From assembly GCF_004664715.2 (NCBI RefSeq), contig NC_051074.1:20170558-20234557 (forward strand): a DNA stretch of 64,000 nt, read 5' to 3'. Positions 21,088 through 32,861 of this stretch are shown piece after piece. The stretch is from Peromyscus leucopus. Lineage: Eukaryota > Chordata > Mammalia > Rodentia > Cricetidae. The notes beneath the pieces are model-generated. The model searched no databases. It was given only the letters and a program-made list of their open reading frames with translations, and was not told the DNA's origin. A program made the translations under genes and the position numbers. Position 1 is the first letter of the stretch. Each line of letters starts with the position of its first letter.

Positions 21088-21280
21088 ATCGGCAAGCCGG
21101 AGCCCTGGCTGCTCTTCCTGAGAACCTAGGCTGGATCCCACATGGTAGCTCCCAACTGCGCAGCTTCATCCAGTTCCAGGAAATCCCTCTTCTGGCCTCC
21201 ACGGGCACTGCATGTATGAGGCACACAGACATACACACCGGCAGAACACTCATACCCACAAAAATAATGAAATTTTAAAA
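21088..21280 (+). repeat. B3/B2-type SINE (5'-truncated)
   Basis: 'ctggctgctcttcctgagaa', ggatcccacatggtagctcc, 'ccctcttctggcctccacgg' and the A/T-rich end 'aaaataatgaaattttaaaa' follow the B3/B2 plan in sense orientation. Confidence 0.85.
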
Positions 21281-21583
21281 TTAACAGTGGGACTTAGGAA
21301 ATGCATAGTCACACACAAACTGTACATTCGAGGAGGGGGTTAGAGTGGGACCGGTCAAAGGTAATGAGATCCTGTCAGCAGAAGGTAATCAACTGAAGAT
21401 CTATAGATCTCTTGATGGGGGATACAATGGAGAAGACTCAAGCTTCTGCTAGAGTATTGACCTGAGAGCCGCACCGCTCAGCGTGTAGTCCCGTGGGGTT
21501 GCGGCACCAGAACTTTCTTGAAGCTTCTTAGAAACAGACTCTCCAGTTCTCTTATCAAGGGTCACAGGAGGAAGCTTTAACAT

Positions 21584-21645
<62 letters not shown>

Positions 21646-21651
21646 ACACAC
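21584..21651. repeat. (CA)n(CG)n(CA)n tract
   Basis: About 22 CA units pass into about six CG units and back to CA. This is a strong alternating purine-pyrimidine, Z-DNA-prone sequence with a dense CpG core. Confidence 0.95.
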
Positions 21652-22180
21652 GCTGTGTCTCAAATCTAGGGCCTTCTTATTTAGTAGTGTTAGGTCAGGG
21701 CTTGAGAATGTGGCTGAATGACTTTTTTTAGAGTATCTGCCATTGTGAACTTGCCAATGGCCAAGGTACATGTGGCTAGCTAGCTTACCTTCCCCGTCCC
21801 TGGCACATTGCACAGCTCTGGCTTTAGCCAGATGAGGTTTCAGCTTCTGCTTCTCCCCCAGATTTCAGAGCCTCTTAGTCTACCCTGCCTCTGTATCAGT
21901 GTCTTTCCACCTACGCCCACAGGCAGAATCCCCTTAAGCCAATCTTGATGGAGCAGAAGCAAGGACTACATCCCCAAGCTTGTCTATGCAGCAGGTTTTG
22001 TGAAGCCACACATTGGGCAGGGTCCCTCTGCTGCTCCCCAGGGAGCCCTAAGAGGCATCTATGATTGTGATGCCATTAACGCATACCAAGCGCTAATCTT
22101 GCATCTCTTCTTATCTCCAGCCCTGACTGATTTGTTTTCCTCATATACTTTAGAAACTTACTGGAATCAAAGGATTTGAT
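21652..22180. other. Unique non-coding sequence
   Basis: Nothing recognised. Confidence 0.5.
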
Positions 22181-22182
22181 TT

Positions 22183-22400
22183 GGATTTGAGCACCTACCC
22201 TGTACTTGGGACATTAAGCGTTATTGTATTTGTTGTCTACAGTTACACTGAAGTTATTGATGGTCCCATTTTAGAGATGAGAAGAGTTGAGGCTTAGAAA
22301 GTGTACATAACACACTCAGTGTTCTACATATAGTAAGAGGCAGAGATTCAAGTCTGAAGGTCTCTGATCCCAATGTTTATGTCCACTTTGTTTTTATATA
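22183..22400 (-). repeat. MIR SINE
   Basis: Reversed MIR with gagcacctaccctgtacttg, 'ccattttagagatgagaaga' and gtaagaggcagagattcaag. The near-full-length order is clear. Confidence 0.85.
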
Positions 22401-22500
22401 TTCCCTCTTAAACATTTGATTGGCCCAGTGATCTGCCAGTTCTTATCAGTCTGACTCCATGGATTGGAGAATCTAGAAGGAGTTATAATAATGAATGCCA

Positions 22501-22505
22501 GATAA

Positions 22506-22550
<45 letters not shown>

Positions 22551-22559
22551 GATAGATAG

Positions 22560-22610
<51 letters not shown>
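22501..22610. repeat. (GATA)n microsatellite
   Basis: About 27 GATA units with two GAGATA interruptions in the middle, at about 22550 and 22560. Confidence 0.97.
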
Positions 22611-23344
22611 GTTATGTCTATAGGACATAATAATTAAGACACAGGAAGTCCTCTATGAATGGGCATGACCACCACCCTCTTCCCCTTGCTATCATAAATA
22701 TTCAATACAACTACAAAATGTGGTATGCTCTGTGTGACTAAGTTCATTGTGAAAGCTGAGGAGATGGAACATTGCTCTCAGGTTAGATCTGGGATTTGAT
22801 GGGAAACCAAGTTACATGCATGGATGTGGGTGAAAGGAGGGGGAGCCATAGACAGCGAGCTTGCAAAGGTGAATGGACTGTGTGGATCTTTAATAGTCCC
22901 TCCTTGTGAGTTTCAGAACACGAGGCAAGATGGCAATCCTCAGAGAGCAGGAGAGCCTCTGAACAGATGAGTATCTGGGGGGAGGGTAATGACAGATGGA
23001 CACAAACACAAAACCTAACTTCTCCCTGGCTCTTAAATACCAAACAGTCCTTAGTGGACCAATACCAAGAGTTACCACAATGGGGACTGGAATTATAACC
23101 CAGAAGTTTCCAGCCTAAAGAATCCCAGGCCATGACAAGGCTCGCCATGCCCCTTTGTGTTTTTTCCTAGGCTCTCCAAAGCCTAATGGATAGGTCATCT
23201 GCTCCATGTTTGATGTCTACAGACTGACATTAGAAAACACCATAGAGACTTGAGTGCTACCTATAGATCCCTGCTCATTCCTCTTCTATCTCAAACCATA
23301 ATTGCGCTGCCCTTCTGGGAGTGAGACTGGTCCAAGGCTGGAGC
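22611..23344. other. Unique non-coding sequence
   Basis: No repeat or gene recognised. ORFs are short. Confidence 0.5.
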
Positions 23345-23349
23345 TTCCC

Positions 23350-23697
23350 TATATTAGTTTGGGTTTTTATTGCTTCGAAGAGACACCATGACCATGGCAA
23401 CTCTTACAAAGAAAACATTTAATTGAGGTGGTGGCTTACATTTCAGAGGTTCAGTTTATTATCATCATGGTGGGGAGCATGGCAGTGAGCAAGCAGATGT
23501 GGTGTTGGCTACATTGTGACCAGAAGGCAGCAAGAAGTCAACTGAATGTCACACGAATGAAGCTTGAGGAAAAAAGACCTCATAGCTCACCTACACAGTG
23601 ACACACTACCTCCACCAAGGCCATACCTATTTCAACAAGACCACACCTCCTAATAGTGCCACTCCCTTTGGGGGCCATTTTCTTTCAAACCACCACA
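23350..23697 (-). mobile_element. MT/ORR1-like ERVL-MaLR LTR
   Basis: Same family as 17515-17874: tattagtttgggttttta start, 'gaagagacaccatgaccatg', 'cacacctcctaatagtgcca', ending caaaccaccaca. Flanks ttccc and ttctc are a probable decayed 5-bp target duplication. Confidence 0.8.
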
Positions 23698-23737
23698 TTC
23701 TCTTTCTCATCTTTCACATTTCCTGTGCTCACACATA

Positions 23738-24100
23738 GTATGATGGTTTGAATGAGGAAGGTCCTCCATGAAGTCATGTATTTGAACACTGGGTTCCCTA
23801 CTGATGGCCTTGTTTGGGGAAGTTATGGAACTTAAATAAGCAGTGGAGCCTTGCTTTTACTGGGGTCTGATTTTGAAGGTATACAGCTGCTCTCCATTTT
23901 CAGTTTATGTTCTCTCCCTTCCCTCTGCCTCCCCCGTCTGTCTCTCCTTCTCCCTGTCATCATCTATCTCTCTCTTTTTCTCTTCTTCCTGTGTCACGCC
24001 ATGCCTTCCGCCATTATGGACCCTCTCTTTGCAACTGTGAGCCAACCAAAACCCTTGTTTTGTAAGCTGCTTTCAGTCACAGTATTTCATCCCAGCCGCG
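23738..24100 (+). mobile_element. MT/ORR1-type MaLR LTR
   Basis: Opens with 'tgatggtttgaatgaggaag' and closes with 'ctgtgagccaaccaaaaccc' and 'gctttcagtcacagtatttc', the standard beginning and end of rodent MaLR LTRs. The middle is CT-rich, and the ORF across it is not a gene. Confidence 0.8.
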
Positions 24101-24805
24101 GAAGAGAGGCTGAAGCAGACAGTACGTGCCCAACGCACGTGCTTGGCAAAGACAAGTTTTATCAGCTTAATTTTAAAAGTTCTGTGGGTTGGCAATCCTT
24201 TTGTAGAACTTCATGTGGGGGGAATCCTGAGGGAGGCTGGAAGCTCTCAGACGCTTTGGTTTTAAATCAGTGGCATTTTTATGCTCTAATATTTAGTTTT
24301 AAATCAAAACTATGCTTTCACTTTAAAGGGAAAAAAAGTAGATACAGAGATACACACCAAGAGAAGAGTAGAAATGCAGTCTATGACCTTTAAAAGAAAA
24401 TACTTTGTCTTTCTTCTATTTTAGGTCTATATAAGCTATGCAGTATTGATAACTACTATGGGTTGTTATTATGGTTGTGGTTTACATGGCTCTGTTCCTG
24501 ATGTATTAAGTAGTGTCTGTCAGTTAAGAGATTCAAACTAGATCTCAAACATAAGGTATCATTGGGTCTCAAGGGGGGAAAAGTCCCATACAGGAAAGAA
24601 TGAAGGAGAAAGTGGTTTACAAACTGGCAAGTGCCTTTGGACAGTGTGCTTGCCGAGAAGTGGCACAGAACTTCCATGGACGTGGGTGCCAGTTTCAGGC
24701 AGAGCCACTGTGCAGCCTGTTGCTGAAACAGGAAGTACAGTGGCCACTCCCCATGCAGGGCAGAGGGGTTCGCTCTTCCCATCATTCTCTGACCATCTGA
24801 AAAAC
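24101..24805. other. Unique non-coding sequence
   Basis: Nothing recognised. Confidence 0.5.
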
Positions 24806-24807
24806 TC

Positions 24808-25604
24808 CTCTTTTTATTTATTTATTTATTTATTTTTTGTGTTTGAGATTATAGTTTGATTAAATTGATTTCTTCCCTCCTCCCTCCAAACCCTCTTCTA
24901 TATCCCTCCCCATTTGCCTTCAAATTCGAGGCCTATTTTCATTGTTCTTGCATGCATATAAATATGTGGATATAGACATACACACACACCTAAATATGTA
25001 GCTGAAGTTTTCCTGTGTCCTGCCTGGTCCACAGCTGCTCAAATCCAAGTAAACACACAGAGGCTTACATTAATTAAAACTGCTCAGCCATTAACTCAGG
25101 CCTACCACTGACTAGCTCTTACATTTAAACTCAGCCCATTTTTGTTAATCTGTATGTTGCCACATGTTCTATGGCTTTACCTGTGTGCCATTACATGCTG
25201 CTCCCTGGACAGCGGGCTGGCAGCTCCTGACTCAGCCTTCCTCTTCCCAGAATTGTCCTTGTCTGCTTATCCCACCTACACTTCCTGCCTGGCTACTAGC
25301 CAATCAGTGTTTTATTAAACCAGTGAACAAAAGCATTATCCCACAGTATAAATATAACTTGTTCAGCCCACATAATGCTAACTGCAAATGTGTTTGGCCT
25401 TGGACAACCAATGCTGTGCTCTTCCCTGGCAAAGGCTATCTCTTCTATTCCCAGCTTTCCTTAATTGCCTATAGCTCTTTGTGTAGAGTTACAGGAGGCC
25501 TCATGGGCTTTTCTCCATCTAGTTTGGCATTTTCATTGGTGCCATCCTTGCTTGGCACACATTTGGGCATTAGTGTTGTAAATGAAACTATGGTAATAGT
25601 TTAG
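24808..25604 (-). mobile_element. Rodent L1 (Lx-type) 3' end, antisense, split by an LTR
   Basis: The (TTTA)n start is the reversed A tail of the L1. 'ttcttccctcctccctccaa', 'gccttcaaattcgaggccta' and 'ttgttcttgcatgcatataa' lie left of the inserted LTR, while 'ataacttgttcagcccacat', 'gtgctcttccctggcaaagg' and 'aggcctcatgggcttttctc' continue on its right. Confidence 0.75.
24997..25348 (-). mobile_element. ERVK-type solo LTR, copy 1
   Basis: From TGTAGCTGAAG to ATCCCACAGTA on the + strand. A perfect 6-bp target duplication, taaata, is at 24991-24996 and 25349-25354. 'gcttacattaattaaaact' and 'ctactagccaatcagtgttt' are shared with copies at 29895, 33166 and 50713. The terminal CA has become TA. 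Confidence 0.9.
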
Positions 25605-25606
25605 AA

Positions 25607-25809
25607 CAGTGGTTCTCAACCTTGGGTTGTGACCCCCTTCGAGTGTTGAAGAACCCTAAGACCACTGGAAAACACAGGTATTTACAATACAATTTGTAAG
25701 AGTAGCAAAATTACAATTATGAAGAAGCAACAAAGTAATTTTATGCTTGGGGGTCCTCACAACATGAGGTAGTAAAGGGTCATAGCATTAGGAAGGTTGA
25801 GAACCACCG
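25607..25809. mobile_element. hAT-type non-autonomous DNA transposon (URR1-like)
   Basis: Terminal inverted repeats CAGTGGTTCTCAACCTTG and AAGGTTGAGAACCACCG enclose about 203 bp with the internal 'attttatgcttgggggtcct'. Imperfect 8-bp duplication gtttagaa / ggttagag. No transposase is encoded. Confidence 0.9.
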
Positions 25810-25849
25810 GGTTAGAGGATACATTACTGAGGAGAGGTGGGATTTCTTC

Positions 25850-25978
25850 GGTTTTTTGAGACAGCATTTCTCTGTGTTGTCTTGGCTATCCCAGAACTTG
25901 CTCTGTAGACCAGGCTGGCCTCAAACTCAGAGATCTGCCTCTCTCTGCCTCCCGAGTGCTGGGATTAATGCCCAGCTA
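25850..25978 (-). repeat. B1 SINE
   Basis: Reversed B1 ('gtagaccaggctggcctcaa', cccgagtgctgggattaa) lacking about 15 bases near its head. Flanked by gaggtgggatttct and caaggcaggattttt, a decayed duplication. Confidence 0.9.
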
Positions 25979-26398
25979 CAAGGCAGGATTTTTAGAAGAT
26001 TAAATGAGAGAAGAAACTGATCATACAGAGATCATACACAAGGAGAGAACACTGTAAGAAGAGCATGGCAAGTGCAAATGTCCTGAGGTCAGAGGGGAGA
26101 CTGATCACTCATCATCCTTGGGCCTCCACTCTTGGAAAACAAGTCCAAACGTGTATGCTGGAATCTTCTGTATCTTCCTCACTACATCCAGACAATTCTA
26201 TCTAGGGCTTCATTCTTTCAGGAAGCACTCTAATTTAATTCGTGCATACCAAATCTAAGCTTTCTCATAGAGAGCGTATCACAGAATGTTTGTCCTACCA
26301 GCCAAGAACATATTCACAGCAAAATGATCAGACATAAAGGAACTCTATACAGCAAATTCATATCCTACCTTAGGGCTATTCAGGAGGGGTTTTTTTTG
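25979..26398. other. Unique non-coding sequence
   Basis: Nothing recognised. Confidence 0.45.
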
Positions 26399-26399
26399 G

Positions 26400-26586
26400 G
26401 GGGGTGTTATTTTGTTTTTGTTGTTGTTGTTGTTGTTGTTGTTTCGAGACAGGGTTTCTCAGTGTAGCTTTGGTGCCTGTTCCTGATCTTGCGCTGTAGA
26501 CCAGGCTGGCCTTGAACTCACAGAGATCCGTCTGCCTCTGCCTCCCTAGTGCTGGGATTAAAGGTGTGTGTCATCACTGCCCATCA
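26400..26586 (-). repeat. B1 SINE with (GTT)n tail
   Basis: Reversed B1 with an expanded (GTT)8 tail (26419-26443), 'gctttggtgcctgttcctga', and 'ctgggattaaaggtgtgtgt'. Confidence 0.93.
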
Positions 26587-28343
26587 GGGAGTTATTTTTA
26601 AGTAGAAGAGACTTGCCCACCAATGATATGCAACTCTATTTCCTACAGTATAAGGAATGAGCAGAGCTGGTCTGGCTGGATCAGGGAAAGGAGGCCCAGC
26701 AACTTTCCTCTTGGCTCCTTTGTCTTTCCCAGGGAGCAGACCTCTATTCTCACCTCCATTTTATCCTCTTGACCTTTGTAAAACCCTCAGGCTTCTAGAG
26801 CATGATTTGATAAAGCACAACGCTACCAAACCAAGTGTAAGGTGATCAACTAAGATAAGCACCAAGTTCTCAGTCCTTCAGAAACCTCTCCTAGAGGTTC
26901 TGAGTGTTGTGAGGATAGGTACCGTTACTCTCTGCCTCACAGAAAAGAGGCAGATAGAGTATTCACAGAATAGAGTTTTCGGTTCTTTTTTTGTAGAGCC
27001 AACATCTTGTTTTCCTTTGAGTCTCAAAGCAGAGGTATTCCACCCCTAAACATCCCGACTTCTCTCTTGGGCTCAGCTTCTGTTGTGGGTTCATATGCCA
27101 CTCTGAGTTTCTCAACTATAGTTCCCCAATGCCACTGCTTGTTGCACCCTTATTAAAACAGTGGCCCTGTCATAGTTCTGTGGGTTCCGTGTGAACACAG
27201 ATGGGCACAAGTAGGTCTGTTGAATGGATGGACAGACCATTAAGTGGACATATGAAAATATATGAAGAGCCATTCATGGCAGAAGGTAGCAAGGAACCAT
27301 GCCAAGGCCACACACAAACATCCTGTGATAGACAGTGGGCAACCTGTTAAAATGATGTAAGTAATGTTGAGCCCTTATTACTGCCCTTCTCTGCCCGTTT
27401 TGCTTTCCTTCTTAATTGTAAGTCTCCTTCCTTCTCAAGGAACGTTCGGTGGCCTGTATCCTTTCTTCTTAACCCTCCCTTTTGGTAAGCGCCCCTCCTC
27501 CATTCTTGGCCATGTGCGGTCAATGGACTGATCCGCAGCCCAAGTTCCCGGGGTGTTCTCACTGACTTAAGCCACCTTCCCACCCCACCCCCTATGCCCT
27601 CCCCCCCAACATACATCCTATCATCAGAGGCAAATCTGACTAGTTGGAGAAAGGACAGTTAACTCAATCAGATCTGTCCTTAACAGGGACTTCCAGGAAG
27701 AACTCAACGAAGAAACTAAGAGTGTAAAATTTAGCTCTAACCCAACTCCAATCATCTAAGTATCTGGCTGAAGGACTGAGGGTACTGGGAAGCCTGTTTC
27801 TTCATGTTAAAATGAACACAGTGAGACTGTGGCTGGAAGCATGCACACATGCATATATATGCACATATCTTAGAGAGCCACCTGGAGCAAAGATCAACAC
27901 ACATCAGCCGTCTCTGTTGTCATGATGCTTAGTCCACAGAAAATAGGCAGTAGCACGTGGAGGTGAATGTTTGGACTGCTGCAGCTGAAGCCAGCCCAGT
28001 GTTGAGGCCACCATAGAGTATAATGGCACCGGAAAAACCAGAGGACGAAAAGCCCAGGGACATGATTTAGTTATGTGAATTAAGCAGCACCTGGAGTCAG
28101 CCTTCTCACTAGCCTTTCAGACGTGTGAGATGAGTTTCTTCTTGTGCAAGACACTGCCAACTATTTGGAAACTGTAGGAGGTGAGTCTGAGTAGAAGGGA
28201 GTAAGTGTCTCACTAGGGTCTTTGACTGCATCTTATCACCACCACAGCCCTGGTGTGATAAGATTCCCAGCTGGCTTGCTGTTGCTGGGCCTCAAGGAAA
28301 CAAAAGACTTTTTGAGTCCCCCCACCCCTGCAACAAAGTAACT
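26587..28343. other. Unique non-coding sequence
   Basis: About 1.75 kb without a recognised repeat or exon. Several short ORFs exist on both strands, but none shows a domain or a composition unlike random sequence. Confidence 0.5.
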
Positions 28344-28643
28344 TGTGGTTCGAATGTGAAGTGTTCTTCCCGTAGGTTTGTAGGTTCGTGTTTGAACGCT
28401 TTGCCCCCAGCTAGTGGCACTTCTTTGAAAGTTGTAGAACTTTTAAGTGTGCCACTTGAGGGGGCCTTGAGATTTGATGGCCTGGCTACCTTTTTGTCTG
28501 TTCTCTGCTTCCTGGCTATTATTAGGAGGCAGCTGCCTCCTGTACCGGTTGTCATGCCTTGAAATGGAATCCAAAACAAGTCTCCCTTCCTTTTAGTTCC
28601 TGTTGGGTCTTCGATAGTGGCAACAAGAAAATGAACTGCTCCA
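28344..28643 (+). mobile_element. MT/ORR1-type MaLR LTR
   Basis: 'tgtggttcgaatgtgaagtg', 'gtgtttgaacgctttgcccc', 'gaaagttgtagaacttttaa', 'tcatgccttgaaatgg' and 'agtggcaacaagaaaatgaa' follow the family from start to end. CT-rich middle is shortened. Confidence 0.8.
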
Positions 28644-29894
28644 TCAGGCCTCTGTCCCTCATCTTGCTTGCACACTGCCCTTGAATCCTTATTATAACCT
28701 TTCAAAATGGACAACAGCAACAGCATTGGCAATTACCTGCTCGACATGAGGATGGGAAGCCAAGGCTTCAGGATATTAGGCAAATTGTCTGCAGTTAGTC
28801 AGGGATACATATGGATTCCGGATCTTCTCCACCAGAGTCTATGACTTTCCACAGTATCCTCTCCCTCCCCCTGTAGGAGCAGCCACAGGTATCAAGGACC
28901 CCAAAGGGCCAGTGGCCCATGTTCAGCCACTTGAAAGCCCTGGAGCAAAGCTCAGTCCTTCCTGATTTTGTTATTGGCTACATAGCATAGGACTCAGACC
29001 AGGGATGCACGCTGATTAGCACCTGAGTGATTATAAAATCAACTGTCAAATTTTAAATTAATCAATGTCATACTTAAATCTTAAGCTTGCTGGTCTCATT
29101 TTCTTACAGCTGCTTTAGGCCGACTGAACACTAAAAATAGAAACAATGATGAAATTAGTGCACAGCATTTTCCTTTTTTTTTTCTTTCCTACTTTTCAAC
29201 CTCAGGCTCTAGATAGGTGGCAGTCCTAATTAGGAAATAATTTCCTTTAAATTAATAGCAGATAGCCGTAGTCACACTAAACGCTGTAATCCACAGCTCA
29301 ATATTATTACCTTGGGCCACAATGTTATGTTGGCAAATGTTCCTGTGGTGAATTGTGATTGTCCTGTTTTTAATAGCTATTCCCCCCTTCTCTCGGTAGC
29401 ATTAACCTCTCGAAAATCCACTTATAAACTGTTCACTCAAAAAATTAATTTTGAAGGAAATTATATGGATTCAGGGCCACTTTCTGATACTGAGTCCACA
29501 GAGGAGGTCCCCTGAATGGTGATGAGGGGCTCTGACTTGATCTCAGGCCCCTCACCTCCACTGGTTTGGAGGCTGCTAATGACCAAGAATGGGAGTCTGT
29601 GCGAATTCGAATCCTTTTATGAATGATCTCCAGGATTCCCACTACTAGTGTTCTGTAATTCATTATTTTGAATGTCCATTGTAATCTTTCACTTTTGCAA
29701 AAGACAAGCTGCCAAGCACTCATTCATTACTGGAACAAGTTCCTTACCTCTTGCTGTCCTCAAGGAAGAAAAGATTACTGAGTAGAAGTCATTTTCTGAA
29801 AAGCAAACATCATGGAAGAAAACACAGCAATAACTTTTAGAGTAAAAACCTTCCAAGGAGAATGTTGATAGCTGCCATGTTTCAAGAACTTATA
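28644..29894. other. Unique sequence, candidate conserved non-coding element
   Basis: No repeat recognised. The segment 29040-29480 is A/T-rich but complex, and packed with homeodomain-type cores (cctaattaggaaataat at 29226, tttaaattaatagc at 29247, aaaaattaattttg at 29439). This texture is common in developmental enhancers, but conservation cannot be tested here. Confidence 0.4.
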
Positions 29895-30268
29895 TGTAGC
29901 TGGAGAGTTTTCTCTCCGCGTCCTGCCCAACCCCAGCAGTCTGACAGCCCACTTATAAAATAAACACACAGACGCTTATATTATTTAAACTGTTTGGCCT
30001 AATGGCTCAGGCTTCTAGCTATCTAGTTCTAACATCTTAAATTAATCTATTTCTATAAATCTATACCTTGCCATGTGGCTCGTGGCTTACCGGCATCTTC
30101 ACATGCTGCTTATCATGGCAGTGGCTGGCAGTGTCTCCTTCCGCCTTCCTGTTCTCTCAATTCTCCTCTCTGTTAGTCCTGCCTATACTTTCTGTCTAGC
30201 TACTGGCCAGTGTTTTATTTATTGACCAATCAGAGCAACACATTTGACATACAGATCATCCCACAGCA
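29895..30268 (-). mobile_element. ERVK-type solo LTR, copy 2
   Basis: From TGTAGCTGGAGAG to CATCCCACAGCA, 374 bp, with a perfect 6-bp target duplication cttata at 29889-29894 and 30269-30274. 'tgaccaatcagagcaacaca' is the reversed CCAAT/promoter end. Confidence 0.93.
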
Positions 30269-30548
30269 CTTATAAGCAATTATTTCTACTCATTTTTTTC
30301 TAATTGCATTTAATATTAATTTTGTCTATTTGTAGTTTAAAATAATTGATTTTGCATAAATCAGCATCAGGAAAGGAAGAACTATGCAGTCTTTTAGGAA
30401 CATTGACTTTAGTGATACATTGGATCATGTTTTTAGAGAGGGCATACCTTTTTAATTACTATAATCCAAATTATGAAAGGCCAGCAGACACTAGTGAAGC
30501 TTAGCAGAATTCATATATGAGCTTTTGGAATGGGTTCACACAATTGTC

Positions 30549-31044
30549 TGTGGTGATATATTGTGTGCCCTAATAAAGCTTGCCTGAGGATCAGAGGGCA
30601 GAGCCAGCCACTAGATTAGACATAGAGCCCAGACAGTGGTGGCACACACCCTTAATCCTATCACTCAGGAGGCAGAGATCCATCTGGATCTCTGTGAGTT
30701 CAAGGCCACCCTGTAAACAGAGCCAGGTGTGGTGGCACACACCTTTAATCCCAATACTGGGAAGCACACAAGCCTTTAATCCCAGGAAGTGACATGGCTG
30801 GGTGGAGAACAGTATATGAGGCGTGAGGAAACAGGAACTAAAGCAGTTCAGCTGAGACCCATGAGGGTGAGGACTCTGACAGAGGCTTTCAGTCTGAGGA
30901 TTCGTGGAAACAGGATCGTCCATTAGAGGAGTTGGCAAGGTGAGGTTGGCTGTGGCTTGTTCTGTTTCTCTGATCTCTCAGCTTTCACCCCAATATCTGG
31001 CTCCAGGTTTTCTATTAAAAAGACCTTTTAAAATTCATGTTACA
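30549..31044 (+). mobile_element. Chimeric LTR-like element carrying B1 modules, copy B
   Basis: Starts TGTGGTGATATATTG and ends AAATTCATGTTACA. Flanked by attgt at 30543-30547 and 31045-31049 (identical stretch acaattgt). It contains a CCTAATAAA motif near the start, one B1 left half ('ggatctctgtgagttcaagg'), a second B1 head ('gtggtggcacacacctttaa') and a third fragment ('caagcctttaatcccagga'), then 230 bp shared with copy A ('gctgtggcttgttctgtttc', cctggctccagg type). Confidence 0.85.
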
Positions 31045-31198
31045 ATTGTTTTATATAGAATTTAGGTTAAAAAAAAAAGTAGGTGCAGGCCATGAATTTA
31101 CCCCCAGTACCATACCCCCAATACAATTTTTAAAAAAGTAAATTCATGAAGTCAAGCTCTTTGGCTTCTGTGGGTGGAGTAACTGCCCTGCCACACCC

Positions 31199-31200
<2 letters not shown>

Positions 31201-31244
<44 letters not shown>
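31201..31244. repeat. (CA)n microsatellite
   Basis: Twenty-two CA units. Confidence 0.97.
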
Positions 31245-31247
<3 letters not shown>

Positions 31248-32861
31248 TGCATCCCTGTCATTTGGGCTCTCCTCACATACCAAGGTAGAGAGTGGATGGA
31301 ATAATCGATGTTCTTCCTCGATGGACAGTGAGTAGTTTGGTCCTCCATGGCTGTTAACGGAGGGGCTGATCCTGCATCACTGGAATTATAGGGGTGTTTT
31401 TACCATGCTTAGACTCCTGCACATTCTTTTGACTCTTCTGTACCCCAAGACTCCCTCCTCTCTTGTGTGTTCTTTGCTGTTGGTAGTCTTTCCAGATGCC
31501 AGACTGAGGGCCTGACTGGTAGGGCATTTCCATCAGTGGTCTGGTCAAAGGCTAGAACAGCATTCTAAATTTCTCCCCCAAGACACACATACACCATGAC
31601 GGTGAGACCTTCACAGTTTTCTCCCTCACACACTCACGGGCTGCGTTAGCACAAGCGAATATATCTCTGTACATGTCCAATTAACGGTGAATGCCTTTGC
31701 ATGTTTCTGCTGCTCTCCTGTAAATGTTCCTATCTATTTTCATTTGTAACTGTCCCGTTTTCTTGCCTGTGTATTTTATTCCCTCCATTAGATTTCACAC
31801 TCCTAAGAGGAAGGGCCTATATCTTCTGTTCCATTTTAATTCCCTAAATTCCCTACAAACAGAGCTTAATGGGTGCTCTTGGGCTGCCTGCTGTACCTTA
31901 ACAAATAGCTGTGCCTCTGCCAGTGCCCAGGGCTTTTCACAGGAAGCTTGTTGCATGGCTGTGCTACTTTTGACCTTGAACAAATCACTAAATCCTGGTC
32001 CGCTGAGTACTTTCCTTTCATCATGGAAACACTGTTGCCAAGGGGGCTGTGGCCCAACGCAAACCACAGATGTGACCCCTCTGTGACAGTGAGGACAAGG
32101 GGGCTTAAGTCACTCCCTGGACGGCAGCTTTCTAGGGCTAGGGAAATGGCACATAATGAATAGCCCCGCTGAATATAGATTCGATCGCTCTCTTCCTCTG
32201 AAAAGAGGACAGCTTAACAGTCAGGCTGATGATGACACGTGTTTTTTTTTTTTTTTTTTAGGCGGGCGTCCTTTTCTTGTATTTTAAAAAATAAAAACAA
32301 GGGCATCCTACAGAATAATGACATCGAAATAATATTCTATTTGTGAATGGGTGTAATGAATACAGAGAAAATTGTGGACAATTAGGCTGACGCTTCTTTC
32401 CAGGCACAGCCACGCCTTTCCCATTCTTCCTTTTCCATCCTGCCCAGGTTTTTTGAGGACATGTAGACAGTTGGTCATTTTTGGACTTGCTAGCTTTTTT
32501 TTGTTGTTAGCTGTTGGAGAGTGTGTTGTTTGCTTTTTAGTCCTGAAATTCTGTTTTACATTGAGAGTTTCGATGAGGAAGTGAGTGATCGCCCCAATGG
32601 ATAGTATCCTAAAAGCTCTTGAGCTGCCGCAGTAATGACTGGGAAAGACAGCAGACAGAGGAGTTGGAGAGGAACTGGCACCCAAAAGCTGTCATAGAAA
32701 GTGAAAATCATCTGATTTGATGCTCAGAGGCCTCACATGTTGCTTCCAGGCCGGGTGATGAGGACAGTAGGTGATCATCCAAACAGCACCCAGTTTTGAT
32801 GGGGCTGGAGGGCTGGTCGCTTTTGGAATGATTGTGTTCAGTGCCCATTGTGGTCAATGAT
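31245..32861. other. Mostly unique non-coding sequence
   Basis: Apart from a possible L2 piece (listed) and a T17 run at 32241, nothing is recognised. Confidence 0.45.
31760..31880 (+). repeat. Possible L2 LINE 3' fragment
   Basis: 'ttcacactcctaagaggaag' followed by ggcctatatcttctgttcc resembles the L2 tail (agactgtaagctcc..agggcag..tgtct), at low identity. Confidence 0.4.

Noticed and set aside
22501..22610. GATA-factor binding array
   Set aside because: It is a plain tetranucleotide microsatellite; motif count alone is no evidence of regulation.
23851..24393. 180-codon ORF, the longest in the window
   Set aside because: Its first half is the CT-rich middle and end of a MaLR LTR, the rest is unique DNA, and there is no domain.
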